Made by a program: the position numbers and the translations under genes | Notes under the pieces: model-generated | Databases searched by the model: none | The model's input: only the letters and a program-made list of their open reading frames with translations | What the model was told of the DNA's origin: nothing | Part shown: one piece after another, positions 32,591 to 41,094 of the stretch | Position numbering within the stretch: position 1 is the stretch's first letter | How the letters are laid out: every line of letters begins with the position of its first letter | Origin: Serratia marcescens subsp. marcescens ATCC 13880 | GTDB taxonomy: Bacteria > Pseudomonadota > Gammaproteobacteria > Enterobacterales > Enterobacteriaceae | Assembly (NCBI RefSeq): GCF_017299535.1 | Contig: NZ_CP071238.1 | Coordinates: 558,001-622,000 of the forward strand | Length of the DNA stretch: 64,000 nucleotides | Direction of reading: 5' to 3'

Positions 32591-33931
32591 TTATTCGGTG
32601 GCGTTGAGGGCGTCGCCGACGGCGTTGATCAGCGCATCGATCTGCGCCTCGCTGCTGATGAACGGCGGCGCCAGCTGCAGGGTGTCGCCGCCGTAGCGCA
32701 CGTAAAATCCGCTTTCCCAGCAGCGCATCGCCGCCTCGAAGGGGCGCCGCGCCGGTTCGCCGGGCCGCGCCGCCAGAGTGATGCCGGCCGCCAGGCCGAT
32801 ATTGCGAATGTCGGCGACGTGTTTGGCTCCTTGCAGGCTGTGCACCGCGCGTTCGAAATAGGGCGCCAGCGCCTGTACGCGCTCCACCATCTGTTCGCGC
32901 TGCAGGATGTCCAGCGTCGCCAGCGCGACAGCGCAGCTGACCGGATGGGCGGAGTAGGTGTAGCCGTGCGGGAATTCGAGCTGGTAGTCCGGCTCGCCGC
33001 CGTTCATGAAGGTGTGGTAGATCTCCGGCCGCACCACCACCGCGCCCATCGGCTGCGCGCCGTTGGTCACCTGTTTGGCGATGTTCATGATGTCCGGCGT
33101 GACGCCGAACGCCTCGGCGCCGGTCATCGCGCCGCAGCGGCCGAAGGCGGTGATCACTTCGTCGAAGATCAGCAGAATGTCATGCTGGGTGCAGATCTCG
33201 CGCAGGCGCTGCAGATAGCCGACCGGCGGCACAATCACGCCGGCGGAGCCGGAGAACGGTTCGACGATCACCGCGGCGATCGTCGAGGCGTCGCGCAGCG
33301 CGATGATGCGGTTGAGCTCTTCCGCCAGCTCCGCCCCCTGTTGCGGCATGCCGCGCGAAAAGGCGTTGCCGGCCAGCAGGGTGTGCGGCAGGTGATCCGC
33401 CTCGGCGCCGGCGCCGAACGCCTTGCGGTTGCCGGCGATGCCGCCGACCGAGATACCGCCGAAGTTAACGCCGTGGTAGCCCTTTTCCCGGCCGATAAAG
33501 CAGGTTTTGCCCGCCTGACCTTTGGCGCGCCAGTAAGCGCGCGCCATTTTCAGCGAGGTGTCCGCCGCTTCCGAGCCGGAGCCGGTGAAGAACACGTAAT
33601 CCAGCCCCGCCGGCGTCATCGCTTTGATCTGGTTGGCTAGCTCGAACGACAGCGGGTGGCCGAACTGAAACGCCGGCGAGTAATCCAGCGTCGCCAGCTG
33701 GCGCTGGGCGGCGTCGGTGATTTCCTGCCGGCCGTGCCCCAATCCGCAGCACCACAATCCGGACAGGCCGTCGAAAATCTTTCTGCCGTCGTGGCTGGTG
33801 TAATACGCCCCCGCGGCTTGAGTAATGATGCGCGGCTGCGCTTTAAAATTGCGGTTGCCGGTAAAAGGCATCCAATGGGCCTCTAATCCTGCGGCATCGA
33901 GGTTATTTAGCGGGTGATTTTCAGCGGCCAT
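32591..33931 (-). CDS. Beta-alanine/omega-amino acid:pyruvate transaminase
   Basis: A 446-residue class III PLP aminotransferase. AHWMPFTGNRNFK (18-30) at the N-terminus, FFTGSGSEAADTSLKMARAY, GYHGVNFGGISVGGI, the PLP-phosphate and Asp block LLIFDEVITAFGR (about 255-267) and the Lys site DIMNIAKQVTNGAQPMGAVV (about 281-300) match omega-amino acid:pyruvate aminotransferases of pseudomonads. It converts beta-alanine and pyruvate to malonate semialdehyde and alanine. It is first in the minus-strand operon and divergent from a LysR gene, which probably controls it. Confidence 0.92.
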   Translation of the reverse strand: MAAENHPLNNLDAAGLEAHWMPFTGNRNFKAQPRIITQAAGAYYTSHDGRKIFDGLSGLWCCGLGHGRQEITDAAQRQLATLDYSPAFQFGHPLSFELANQIKAMTPAGLDYVFFTGSGSEAADTSLKMARAYWRAKGQAGKTCFIGREKGYHGVNFGGISVGGIAGNRKAFGAGAEADHLPHTLLAGNAFSRGMPQQGAELAEELNRIIALRDASTIAAVIVEPFSGSAGVIVPPVGYLQRLREICTQHDILLIFDEVITAFGRCGAMTGAEAFGVTPDIMNIAKQVTNGAQPMGAVVVRPEIYHTFMNGGEPDYQLEFPHGYTYSAHPVSCAVALATLDILQREQMVERVQALAPYFERAVHSLQGAKHVADIRNIGLAAGITLAARPGEPARRPFEAAMRCWESGFYVRYGGDTLQLAPPFISSEAQIDALINAVGDALNATE

Positions 33932-34066
33932 GTTTTCCTCCGAACAGGAAAATAAGAGCGATTAATGAAATAAACTGAGTTGTTAACGAATTGTTGTGCG
34001 AAATTGACTATGTACCGCTTGTTCTCTACTGTGAATAATCATATGTCGAAACTTACTTAAGGTTTT

Positions 34067-34996
34067 ATGCAAGTAAAAAAGCGCGCGCTGTTAGGACAAT
34101 TGTCGGATATGGATCTGCGTTTGCTGCGGGTATTCAAGGCCGTGGTCGACTGCGGCGGCATGAGCGCCGCCGAACTGGAGCTGAACATCAGCCTGTCGAC
34201 CATCAGCAAGCACATCAAGGATCTGGAGCAGCGGCTGGGCCTGACGCTGTGCCAGCGCGGGCGCGAGGGCTTTGCGGTCACCGACGAGGGGCTGATTATC
34301 TACCAGGAAACCGTCAACCTGCTGGCGGCCACCGAGGCGTTCCGGCGCGGGGTGGACGAGGTGCACCAGCGCATGGGCGGGCAGCTGCACGTGGCGATAT
34401 TCGACCATACGGTCAGCAATCCGCAGGCGCAGATCGGCCGGGCCATCGCATTATTCAGCGAGCGCGCGCCGGAGGTTTCTTTGCAAATGTACGTGGAGCC
34501 GATTAATACCATTGAACGCGGCGTCATTGACGGGCAATTTCAGGTTGGCGTTATTCCCATGCACCGCAGCGCGGAAAGTTTATCTTATCATTCGTTATTC
34601 AGTGAGAGGATGTTCTTATATTGCGGCGCGCAGCATGAATTATTTTCCGGCCCCCATGAAACATTAAATTGGGATCTGCTGCACAATTATGCCTTCGCCG
34701 GATTAGGCTATCATTCGCCGAATATGGAACTGAGCCTGCAGCAACATTTGCATCGCAAGGCGACGGGGTTTGCGCAGGAGTCGATAGCGACGTTAATTCT
34801 GTCCGGCAAATACGTCGGCTTTTTGCCTGATCACTACGCGGCGTTTTTCGTGGCGCAGAATATGATGCGGGCGATCAAACCGGCGCTATTCCGCTATCAC
34901 TGCGAATACTCCAGCGTGCTGCGCCGCTCGCCGGTGCCGCAGCGGGTGGTGAAGCTGTTCCATGAGTGCCTGCTGGCGGCCCACGGAACAGCGTGA
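34067..34996 (+). CDS. LysR-family regulator of the beta-alanine operon
   Basis: A 309-residue LysR protein with the winged helix-turn-helix in residues 15-75 (LLRVFKAVVDCGGMSAAELE, then ISLSTISKHIKDLEQRLGL) and a co-inducer domain after residue 95. The recognition helix reads NISLSTISKHIK. It is divergent from the transaminase gene with a 135-bp gap that holds GTTAAC near 33984. From context it activates the transaminase-mmsA(-permease-peptidase) genes. The second half of the gene (about 34440-34800) is clearly AT-richer than the first. AAGG precedes ATG 34067. Confidence 0.88.
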   Translation: MQVKKRALLGQLSDMDLRLLRVFKAVVDCGGMSAAELELNISLSTISKHIKDLEQRLGLTLCQRGREGFAVTDEGLIIYQETVNLLAATEAFRRGVDEVHQRMGGQLHVAIFDHTVSNPQAQIGRAIALFSERAPEVSLQMYVEPINTIERGVIDGQFQVGVIPMHRSAESLSYHSLFSERMFLYCGAQHELFSGPHETLNWDLLHNYAFAGLGYHSPNMELSLQQHLHRKATGFAQESIATLILSGKYVGFLPDHYAAFFVAQNMMRAIKPALFRYHCEYSSVLRRSPVPQRVVKLFHECLLAAHGTA

Positions 34997-34999
34997 CGC

Positions 35000-35092
35000 T
35001 TACTGTTCTTTCTTCTTGCCGAAGATTCTGATCAGCGCGCCGACCAGGATGCCGACCGCGATGCCGGCAAAGATCCAGCCGATGATGCCCAT
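35000..35092 (-). CDS. 30-residue single-helix membrane protein
   Basis: A short frame not found by usual length cut-offs: ATG 35090-35092 reads MGIIGWIFAGIAVGILVGAL, then IRIFGKKKEQ and a TAA stop at 35000. A hydrophobic helix (about 2-22) with a Gly-rich face is followed by a strongly basic tail, the usual design of small inner-membrane proteins with the C-terminus in the cytosol. GGAG lies 8 bp before the ATG. It sits 39 bp after the Fe-alcohol dehydrogenase in reverse direction terms (upstream on the map's right) and converges with the LysR gene, 3 bp from its stop. The GWIFAGIAVGIL pattern recalls YeaQ/GlsB-type proteins; no function is known. Confidence 0.7.
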   Translation of the reverse strand: MGIIGWIFAGIAVGILVGALIRIFGKKKEQ

Positions 35093-35131
35093 TTCCTTAA
35101 CTCCTGCTAGTGCGTTGATCTGATTATATAA

Positions 35132-36259
35132 TCATTCGACGCGAAACGCCTCTTCGATCATCCGTTGCCGCTGCGCCGGTGCATAATCAATCCAGGAATT
35201 CTTGCTGTTGGATTTCTCCAGCGCCACCGCCAGCTCCTGGCCGGAAATCGGCAAATCGTCCTGCCAGAACGGCGCGATGGCGTGGCGGGTGATGAAGTCG
35301 GTCAGGTAGCTCTCCGGGCTGCCCTGCCAGTGCGGGTACAGGCGCGCGGCCAGCTCGGCCATCAGCGCGCGTTGCTGCGGCTGTTCGCTGTTTTCCAACA
35401 GGGCGAGGAACGGCAGGAGCAGGCGGCCGCAGACCTGCCCGTGGTGGTAGTCGCGCAGTGCGCCGATCTCGCCGGCGATGCCGTGAATGACCCCCAGCCC
35501 GGCGGCGCTCAGCGTCAGCCCGCCGAGGTAGGAAGCCTGCATGATCGCCTCGCGCGCCGCGTCGCTGCGGTTGAGCGCCGGCCAGGCGGCGAGGAAGTGG
35601 CGGATGCCGCTCAGCGACATGTCGCGCGTCATGGCGCCGGCGGTTTTCGACAGATAGGCCTCGAACAGGTGGGTGAAGGCGTCGATGGCGCAGTAGGCCA
35701 GCACCTTGTCCGGGGCGCCCGCCAGCAGCTGCGGATCGAGAATGGCAGTGTGCGGCACGAAGTTGTTATGGCGCAGCGAAGCTTTCACCTTGCTGATCTG
35801 GGTATCGGTGATCACCGCGTTCTGCGTCACCTCGCTGCCGGTACCGGCGGTGGTGGGAATAGCGATCAGCGGCAGGGTGGCGCCGCTGATTTTGCTGTCG
35901 CCCACCTTTTCCATATAGCGCAGCGTCGGCAGCGGATGCTCCACCAGCGCGGAGAACGCCTTGGCGGCGTCCAGCACGCTGCCGCCGCCGATGGCCACCA
36001 CGCGCCGCACCTGTCCGCGCCAGCGCGCCACCCAGGCGTCGATTTCCTGCGGCGACGCCTCGTGGCTGACGATCTCGGTGCCGATGAACAGCGGCGCCAG
36101 CGATTCGCGCAGGCCGGCGTACACCGGGCCGTTGAGAAAAGATCGGCAGCTGAACAGCAGCGTCGGCTGCGGATCGGCAAGCAGCAGCGGCGACAGCTGT
36201 TGGATGCTGCCGTGGCCGAACCAGGTCTGGCGGTTGGCGATGATGTGGCTGACGGACAT
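35132..36259 (-). CDS. Iron-containing (group III) alcohol dehydrogenase
   Basis: A 375-residue Fe-ADH family protein. GGGSVLDAAKAFSAL (about 89-103) binds NAD, PTTAGTGSEVTQNAV (about 133-147) is the family block, and metal ligands are expected in DPQLLAGAPDKVLAYCAIDAFTHLFEAYLS (Asp and the His of FTHLFE) and GVIHGIAGEIGALRDYHHG (His residues about 249 and 263). Start ATG 36257-36259 follows CAAGGAGA; the longer reading has no site. The substrate is unknown; its place beside an amine-oxidase-like operon suggests an aldehyde or alcohol made from amines. Confidence 0.87.
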   Translation of the reverse strand: MSVSHIIANRQTWFGHGSIQQLSPLLLADPQPTLLFSCRSFLNGPVYAGLRESLAPLFIGTEIVSHEASPQEIDAWVARWRGQVRRVVAIGGGSVLDAAKAFSALVEHPLPTLRYMEKVGDSKISGATLPLIAIPTTAGTGSEVTQNAVITDTQISKVKASLRHNNFVPHTAILDPQLLAGAPDKVLAYCAIDAFTHLFEAYLSKTAGAMTRDMSLSGIRHFLAAWPALNRSDAAREAIMQASYLGGLTLSAAGLGVIHGIAGEIGALRDYHHGQVCGRLLLPFLALLENSEQPQQRALMAELAARLYPHWQGSPESYLTDFITRHAIAPFWQDDLPISGQELAVALEKSNSKNSWIDYAPAQRQRMIEEAFRVE

Positions 36260-36488
36260 GAGGTCTCCTTGACGGCGTTGCAGATCGCGATGCCACAGCA
36301 TAAGCCAGCGGGCGCGGAGCGGCCACCGCTTTCCCCGCCGCGGCAACCTGTGAGTTGTTTAACATGTAAACGATCGCGTTCTTGCATTTCGGCGCTGCGG
36401 ATGCTTTTTTTAACAGTACCGGCCGCCATGCGGCCAACCCCATCCGGAATCGGTAGATTGTTAATGTATTAATAATGGCGAGGCGGGT

Positions 36489-37247
36489 ATGGAAATTCAG
36501 GTTGAACGCTTGTCTGCGGTGATCGATGCGGTGGCCAGCCCGCGCTTTTATCCCAGCCTGTTGAATTGGCTGGAAGGGTTCTTCGCCTTCGACAACGCCA
36601 TCGTCTATGCCTTCGAACGCGGTCGGCCGCCGCATTGCCTGATCAAAACCGAGCGGGAAAACAGCGATGCGGTCAACCAGCTCTACCAACAGGGCGCCTA
36701 CCTGCAGGATCCGTTTTACCGCGCACTGAGCGACGGCGGCGAAGGTGAGGTGCTCACGCTGCGCCAGCTGGCGCCCTGCGGGTTTTATCACAGCGACTAT
36801 TACCGCAATTTTTATCGCAAGACCGGCTGGCACGACGAGGCCGGCGTGCTGCTGCAGCTGACGCCGGAGCGCGGGCTGGGGGTGTTCTTCGGCTCGGCGC
36901 GCCGCACGGTGGCGGTGCGCTACCCGCAACGGGCGGATCTGCGCAGCGCGTTGACGCTGGTGAAAAGCGTGGCGCGGCTGCACGGTGAGGTGGTGGCGGC
37001 GCCGGCCGAGGCCGCGACGGTGAACAGCGACGGCGCGCAGGCGCGTTATCTGCTGACGCCGCGCGAGCGCGAGATTGTCGATCTGATCCTCGCCGGCTGC
37101 AGTTCGCAGCAGATTGCCGACCGGCTGTTCATCAGCCTCGGCACGGTAAAAAACCACCGCAAGAACATCTACGGCAAGCTGAACATCGGTTCGCAGGCCG
37201 AACTGTTCAGCCTGCTGCTGACCGTCCCGCAGCGACGCAGCGCGTGA
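36489..37247 (+). CDS. LuxR-type regulator, likely controls the flavoprotein operon
   Basis: A 252-residue regulator: an N-terminal sensor domain of about 170 residues without a phosphorylatable receiver, and a C-terminal LuxR/NarL helix-turn-helix (LLTPREREIVDLILAGCSSQ, then QIADRLFISLGTVKNHRKNI, about 188-230). The sensor part lacks the Trp/Tyr/Asp set needed for homoserine-lactone binding as far as I can see. It resembles in layout the MoaR-like protein at 42419. Directly downstream lies a CTAAGG-centred palindrome and a -10 box before the flavoprotein gene, its probable target. Confidence 0.85.
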   Translation: MEIQVERLSAVIDAVASPRFYPSLLNWLEGFFAFDNAIVYAFERGRPPHCLIKTERENSDAVNQLYQQGAYLQDPFYRALSDGGEGEVLTLRQLAPCGFYHSDYYRNFYRKTGWHDEAGVLLQLTPERGLGVFFGSARRTVAVRYPQRADLRSALTLVKSVARLHGEVVAAPAEAATVNSDGAQARYLLTPREREIVDLILAGCSSQQIADRLFISLGTVKNHRKNIYGKLNIGSQAELFSLLLTVPQRRSA

Positions 37248-37267
37248 ATGTTAATTTTTTGTAGCGA

Positions 37268-37313
37268 ATGTCCCTAAGGGGACATAGCGAACGATCCCAC
37301 TGCTCCCGATAAT
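37268..37313 (+). promoter_or_regulatory. LuxR-type box and promoter of the flavoprotein-cupin operon
   Basis: ATGTCCC-TAAG-GGGACAT (37268-37285), then GATAAT (37308-37313) as -10 element; the palindrome centre lies about 44 bp before the expected start site. The layout matches the promoters at 43389 and 46450 to within 1 bp. A short direct repeat TAGCGA flanks the palindrome on both sides. Confidence 0.65.
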
Positions 37314-37348
37314 CCGATGTCATGGCATAGGCAATCGGGAGTGCGGCA

Positions 37349-38650
37349 GTGAACAACGAAATCGAGTCCTTAACCTACTACGCGGCGACCAAAAAATACG
37401 ATCTGCGCTTCCCGACGCTGGAAGAGGATCTGGACGTCGACGTGGTGATCATCGGCGGCGGCTTCTCCGGCATCAACACCGCGCTGGAGCTGGCGGAGAA
37501 GGGCATCACCAACATCGCCATTCTCGAAGGCCGCTATCTGGGTTACGGCGGCACCGGGCGCAACGGCGGCCAGGTGATGGCCGGCATCGGCCACGATCTG
37601 GAGAAGATCAAGCGCCACGTCGGCCCGGCCGGGCTGGAAACCATCTTCAAAATCAGCAATCTCGGCGCTGGCATTATCCGCGAGCGCATCAAGAAATATG
37701 ACATCGACGCCGACTTCTGCTTCGGCTACGGCTATCTCGGCAGCAACGCGCGCCAGGAGAAGACCCTGCGCGGCTGGCTGAAGGAGTTCAAGGCGGTAGC
37801 GCCGCAGGAGGAGATTGAGCTCTACACCGGGGCGGAGGTGAAGCAGGTGGTGGGCTCCGACGCCTACACCTGCGCGCTGAAACACATGGGCGGCGGCCAC
37901 GTGCATTCGCTCAACCTGTTGCTGGGCGAGGCTAAGGCGCTGAGCGGCTACGGGGTGAAAATTTTCGAGAACAGCAGCGTGCTCGACGTGGAGTATGGCC
38001 CGCGCATCACGGTGCGCACCGCCATGGGCTCGGTGCGCGCCAACAAGATGTTGTGGGCCTGCAACGGCTTTCTCAACGGCATGGAGCCGCAGATCTACCG
38101 CAAGACCATCAATACCTACGCCTTCCAGCTGGCCACCGAGCCGCTGTCTGACGATCTGATCCGCCAGATCAGTCCGATCCGCGGCGCTTACAGCGACATC
38201 CGCCCGGTGATCGACTATTACCGGGTGACCAACGAAAACCGGCTGCTGTTCGGCAGCGCCACCCGCCTGATCGAATATTTCCCGTCGGATCTCAAGGCCT
38301 GGAACCGCAACCTGATGCTGAAGGTGTTCCCGTACCTGAAAGACGTGAAGATCGATCTGGCCTGGGGCGGCCCGCTGTGCTGCAGCGCGAACCTGTTCCC
38401 GCAGATCGGCACGCTGCCGGATCGCGACAATGTGTTTTACGTGCAGGGCTACTCCGGCTTCGGCGTGACGCCGAGCCACATCGTGTGCAAGGTGCTGGCG
38501 GAGGGCATGAGCGAAGGATCCGATCGGTACGATCTGATGAGCTCGATCCCGCACGTCAACATCTTCGGCAAGGACAAGCTGCGGCGGGTGATGACCACCG
38601 CCGGTAAGGTTTGGCACCAGACATCCGGCTACTGGAAAGGCCGCCGTTAA
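37349..38650 (+). CDS. FAD-dependent amine oxidase-like protein (PuuB/DAO family)
   Basis: A 433-residue flavoprotein. The ADP-binding motif VVIIGGGFSGINTALELAEKG is at about 33-53 and GYGGTGRNGGQV at about 68-79, both typical of gamma-glutamylputrescine oxidase and related D-amino acid oxidase-like enzymes; a C-terminal FAD block is YVQGYSGFGVTPSH (about 368-381). It would oxidise an amine or gamma-glutamylamine to an aldehyde with H2O2. GTG 37349 is the start, with GGGAG 8 bp ahead. The cupin follows at 18 bp. It is distinct from copper amine oxidases such as TynA, none of which lies in this window. Confidence 0.86.
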   Translation: MNNEIESLTYYAATKKYDLRFPTLEEDLDVDVVIIGGGFSGINTALELAEKGITNIAILEGRYLGYGGTGRNGGQVMAGIGHDLEKIKRHVGPAGLETIFKISNLGAGIIRERIKKYDIDADFCFGYGYLGSNARQEKTLRGWLKEFKAVAPQEEIELYTGAEVKQVVGSDAYTCALKHMGGGHVHSLNLLLGEAKALSGYGVKIFENSSVLDVEYGPRITVRTAMGSVRANKMLWACNGFLNGMEPQIYRKTINTYAFQLATEPLSDDLIRQISPIRGAYSDIRPVIDYYRVTNENRLLFGSATRLIEYFPSDLKAWNRNLMLKVFPYLKDVKIDLAWGGPLCCSANLFPQIGTLPDRDNVFYVQGYSGFGVTPSHIVCKVLAEGMSEGSDRYDLMSSIPHVNIFGKDKLRRVMTTAGKVWHQTSGYWKGRR

Positions 38651-38668
38651 CCCTCAGAGGAGAATGAC

Positions 38669-39034
38669 ATGAAACCGTTACTGCTTAAACAACCACTGCC
38701 GGAACTGCTGGAGATCGGCAGCGTCAGCAACCTGGGCGCCACGGTGATCGCTGGCACGCCAAACGTCGGCGTGGCCAGCATCTTCGGCGAACCGACCGAC
38801 AACCTGAACTGCGGCGTGTTCAGCTGCACCCGCGGCAGCTTCGTGATGGAGTATCCGTTCGCCGAGCACGCCACGGTGTGGGAAGGTAGCGCGACCCTGA
38901 CCAACGAACGCACCGGCGAATCGGTGCAGTATCAGGCCGGCGACTCCTGGTTCGTCGAGAAGGGCACTCCGGTGCGTTGGGACATCACCTCGGATCGCTT
39001 CGTCAAACACTACCTCGCCATCGTCGAGGGCTGA
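38669..39034 (+). CDS. Cupin-domain protein (DUF861-like)
   Basis: A 121-residue single cupin. GVFSCTRGSFVMEYPFAEHATVWEGSATL holds the first cupin motif and YQAGDSWFVEKGTPVRWDI the second, as in the DUF861 group that includes ureidoglycine aminohydrolase-like proteins. Small cupins of this type are often encoded beside PuuB-like flavoproteins; their role is not known. It is the second gene of the operon controlled by the LuxR-type box at 37268 and is followed by a hairpin. Confidence 0.85.
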   Translation: MKPLLLKQPLPELLEIGSVSNLGATVIAGTPNVGVASIFGEPTDNLNCGVFSCTRGSFVMEYPFAEHATVWEGSATLTNERTGESVQYQAGDSWFVEKGTPVRWDITSDRFVKHYLAIVEG

Positions 39035-39045
39035 CGCCGTCATGC

Positions 39046-39074
39046 CCCCCTCAGCAGGCTGAATGCCGAGGGGG
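39046..39074 (+). terminator. Hairpin after the cupin gene
   Basis: CCCCCTC (39046-39052) and GAGGGGG (39068-39074), a 7-bp GC stem with a 15-nt loop between two convergent genes. No clear T-run follows on either strand. Confidence 0.5.
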
Positions 39075-39080
39075 AGCGCC

Positions 39081-39887
39081 TTAGCCTAACGCCCGCGTAA
39101 TAAAATCGGTCACCCGCTTGAGGATTTGATCCTTATTGGTTTCGTTAAAGCTCTCGTGCCGCCCGCCCGCATTGATCATCCGTTCGAAATCGTCGCCGCG
39201 CAGACGATCGAGCGCGGTTTGCGTTTCGCTCATCAGCACCAGCCGATCGTCGTCGCCGTGGATCCACAGCGTGGGCAGCGCGCCGAAGCCCGGCCCGGCG
39301 TTGATGGCGGCGAGGATCCGCTGCATGGCGCGCAGGGTGGGGCGCTTGAACGGCCCGTGCCACACCAGCGGATCTTCCTGATACGCTGCGCCGACCGCCG
39401 GATCGCGCGCCAGGGTGGCGGTATCCAGCGGCGCGTCGGGGATCGTCGGCAGTTCGGCCAGATCGGAGATCGCCGTTCTGTCGCCGAGCAGCGGGCCGGA
39501 CAGCACCAGCGCGCGCACTTCCTCGCCATGGCGCTGCACGTAGCGGGTGGCGATCATGCCGCCCATCGAGTGGCCGATCGCCACCAGCGGCAAGGTGGGG
39601 TATTGCTGCCGGAAATGGCTGACCACGCGCTGCACGTCGTCGACCACGGCGTCATAATCTTCGATCAGCACGCGCTCGCCCTGCGACAGGCCGTGGCCGA
39701 GATGGTCGGGGCCGAACACCCGCGCGCCCTGCGCCTGCAGCGTGCGCGCCACGTATTGATAGCGGCCGAGGTGCTCGCCGTAGCCGTGTATCAGCAGCGC
39801 CAGATAGCGCGGCTTGTCGTTTCCCCAGTCGTGCACGGCGATGTCGCCGTGACGGCCTTTGATAAAGCTGACGGTTTGTTCGGACAT
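39081..39887 (-). CDS. Alpha/beta hydrolase, monoacylglycerol lipase-like
   Basis: A 268-residue serine hydrolase. LLIHGYGEHLGRYQYVARTL (about 31-50) carries the oxyanion HG motif, GHSMGGMIATRY (about 104) the nucleophile elbow with Ser, LWIHGDDDRLV the acidic residue and AGGRHESFNE the catalytic His. This is the Hydrolase_4 (PldB / monoglyceride lipase) family of the cytosol. It stands alone between the cupin and HDAC genes, and its relation to the amine genes around it is not evident. Confidence 0.88.
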   Translation of the reverse strand: MSEQTVSFIKGRHGDIAVHDWGNDKPRYLALLIHGYGEHLGRYQYVARTLQAQGARVFGPDHLGHGLSQGERVLIEDYDAVVDDVQRVVSHFRQQYPTLPLVAIGHSMGGMIATRYVQRHGEEVRALVLSGPLLGDRTAISDLAELPTIPDAPLDTATLARDPAVGAAYQEDPLVWHGPFKRPTLRAMQRILAAINAGPGFGALPTLWIHGDDDRLVLMSETQTALDRLRGDDFERMINAGGRHESFNETNKDQILKRVTDFITRALG

Positions 39888-39949
39888 GTTATTGTTCTCA
39901 TGGTGGTAGGGTTGCCCTTCAGCGTAGCGGCTGGCGGCGAGCTTGTCAG

Positions 39950-39969
39950 GGGCGCCGGATGCGGCGCCC
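39950..39969 (-). terminator. Hairpin after the HDAC-like gene
   Basis: GGGCGCC (39950-39956), GGATGC, GGCGCCC (39963-39969), 13 bp after the HDAC-like stop codon on the minus strand. GC-rich stem with little T behind it. Confidence 0.55.
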
Positions 39970-39981
39970 GCAGAGAGGGGA

Positions 39982-41094
39982 TTACAGGTCGAACTGGCGC
40001 GCCAGTTCGTCGAGCGCTTCGCGCTGGAAGCGGTTGAAGGCGTCGCGCGGCTGCTGCTGCTGGATGAACGCCAGCAGCGGATCCTGCACTTCCGTGCGCA
40101 CGCCGCTCAGCTGTTCCATTACCGCCAGCCCGCAGAACGGCACGTAGGATTCGGCGTAGCCGCCTTCGTGCACCATCACCAGCTTGCCGCCGCACAGCCG
40201 GTCGGCGGCGTCCTGCACCAGCGCGGTCATGGCGCGGAAGCTGTCGCTGTGCAGCTGCATGCGCGCCAGCGGATCGAGGGCGTTGGCGTCGTAGCCGCAG
40301 GCGACGATGATCAGCTCCGGCTCGAATTTTTCCAGCGCCGGGATGATGATGCGCCGCATGGCGTGCAGGTAGCCGTCGTCGCCGGCGCCGGCCAGCATCG
40401 GCACGTTAACGTTGCAGCCCGCCCCGTCGCCTTCACCGCGATCCTGCTCGCCGGAATAGCCCGCCGGGAAGCAGCCGTCCTGATGCAGCGACAGCGTCAG
40501 CACGTCGCCGCGCTGCCAATAGATGTGCTGGGTGCCGTTGCCGTGGTGCACGTCCCAGTCGAGCACCGCCACTTTTCCGAGGCCGTAACGGGCCTTGGCG
40601 CGCTCGATGGCGATGGGAATATTGGCCAGGAAGCAGAAGCCCATCGATTGATCCGGCAGGCAGTGGTGGCCCGGCGGGCGCGACAGCGCATAGGCATTAT
40701 CCAGTTCGCCCTGCAGCACCGCCTCCACCGCCGCGCAGGCCAGCCCGGCAGAGAGTTTGGCGATTTCATAGCTGCCCGGCCCCAGCGGCGCTTCCTCCCC
40801 CAGCAGGCCGCCGCCGCTGTCGCTCACCTGTTTGAAGCGCTGCAGGTAGTGGGCGGGGTGGATGCGCAGCAGGTCTTCTTCCGTCGCCGGTTCGGCGCTC
40901 AGCAGGGTGAGCCGGCGCGACAGGCCGGATACGTCCATCAGGTTCTTCATGCGCCGTTTGGTTTCCGGCGATTCGGCATGGCCGGCGCCTGAGGGCGGTT
41001 GCACCCAGCCGCCGACCGGCAGGGTGGTGGCGTGCAGGCCGGTGCTGTGCCAGAAACAGCGTTCATCAAACAAGAAACCGGTTGTTCTTTTCAC
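39982..41094 (-). CDS. Class II histone-deacetylase-like amidohydrolase
   Basis: A 370-residue zinc amidohydrolase of the HDAC/acetylpolyamine amidohydrolase family. LSRPPGHHCLPDQSMGFCF (about 137-155) carries the tandem His, VLDWDVHHGNGTQHIYW (about 173-189) the Zn ligands Asp and His, and VACGYDANALDPLARM (about 258) the third Asp; HEGGYAESY has the late Gly-Gly-Tyr. Bacterial members deacetylate acetylated polyamines or small amides. The start is GTG 41092-41094 with GGAGG 7 bp ahead, and GTGA overlaps the MFS stop, so it is translated with the transporter. A role in acetylated amine use would suit the neighbouring flavoprotein. Confidence 0.9.
   Translation of the reverse strand: MKRTTGFLFDERCFWHSTGLHATTLPVGGWVQPPSGAGHAESPETKRRMKNLMDVSGLSRRLTLLSAEPATEEDLLRIHPAHYLQRFKQVSDSGGGLLGEEAPLGPGSYEIAKLSAGLACAAVEAVLQGELDNAYALSRPPGHHCLPDQSMGFCFLANIPIAIERAKARYGLGKVAVLDWDVHHGNGTQHIYWQRGDVLTLSLHQDGCFPAGYSGEQDRGEGDGAGCNVNVPMLAGAGDDGYLHAMRRIIIPALEKFEPELIIVACGYDANALDPLARMQLHSDSFRAMTALVQDAADRLCGGKLVMVHEGGYAESYVPFCGLAVMEQLSGVRTEVQDPLLAFIQQQQPRDAFNRFQREALDELARQFDL

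Noticed and set aside
30988..32607. A 539-codon plus-strand frame opposite mmsA
   Set aside because: His/Arg/Gln-rich antisense shadow without any family motif.
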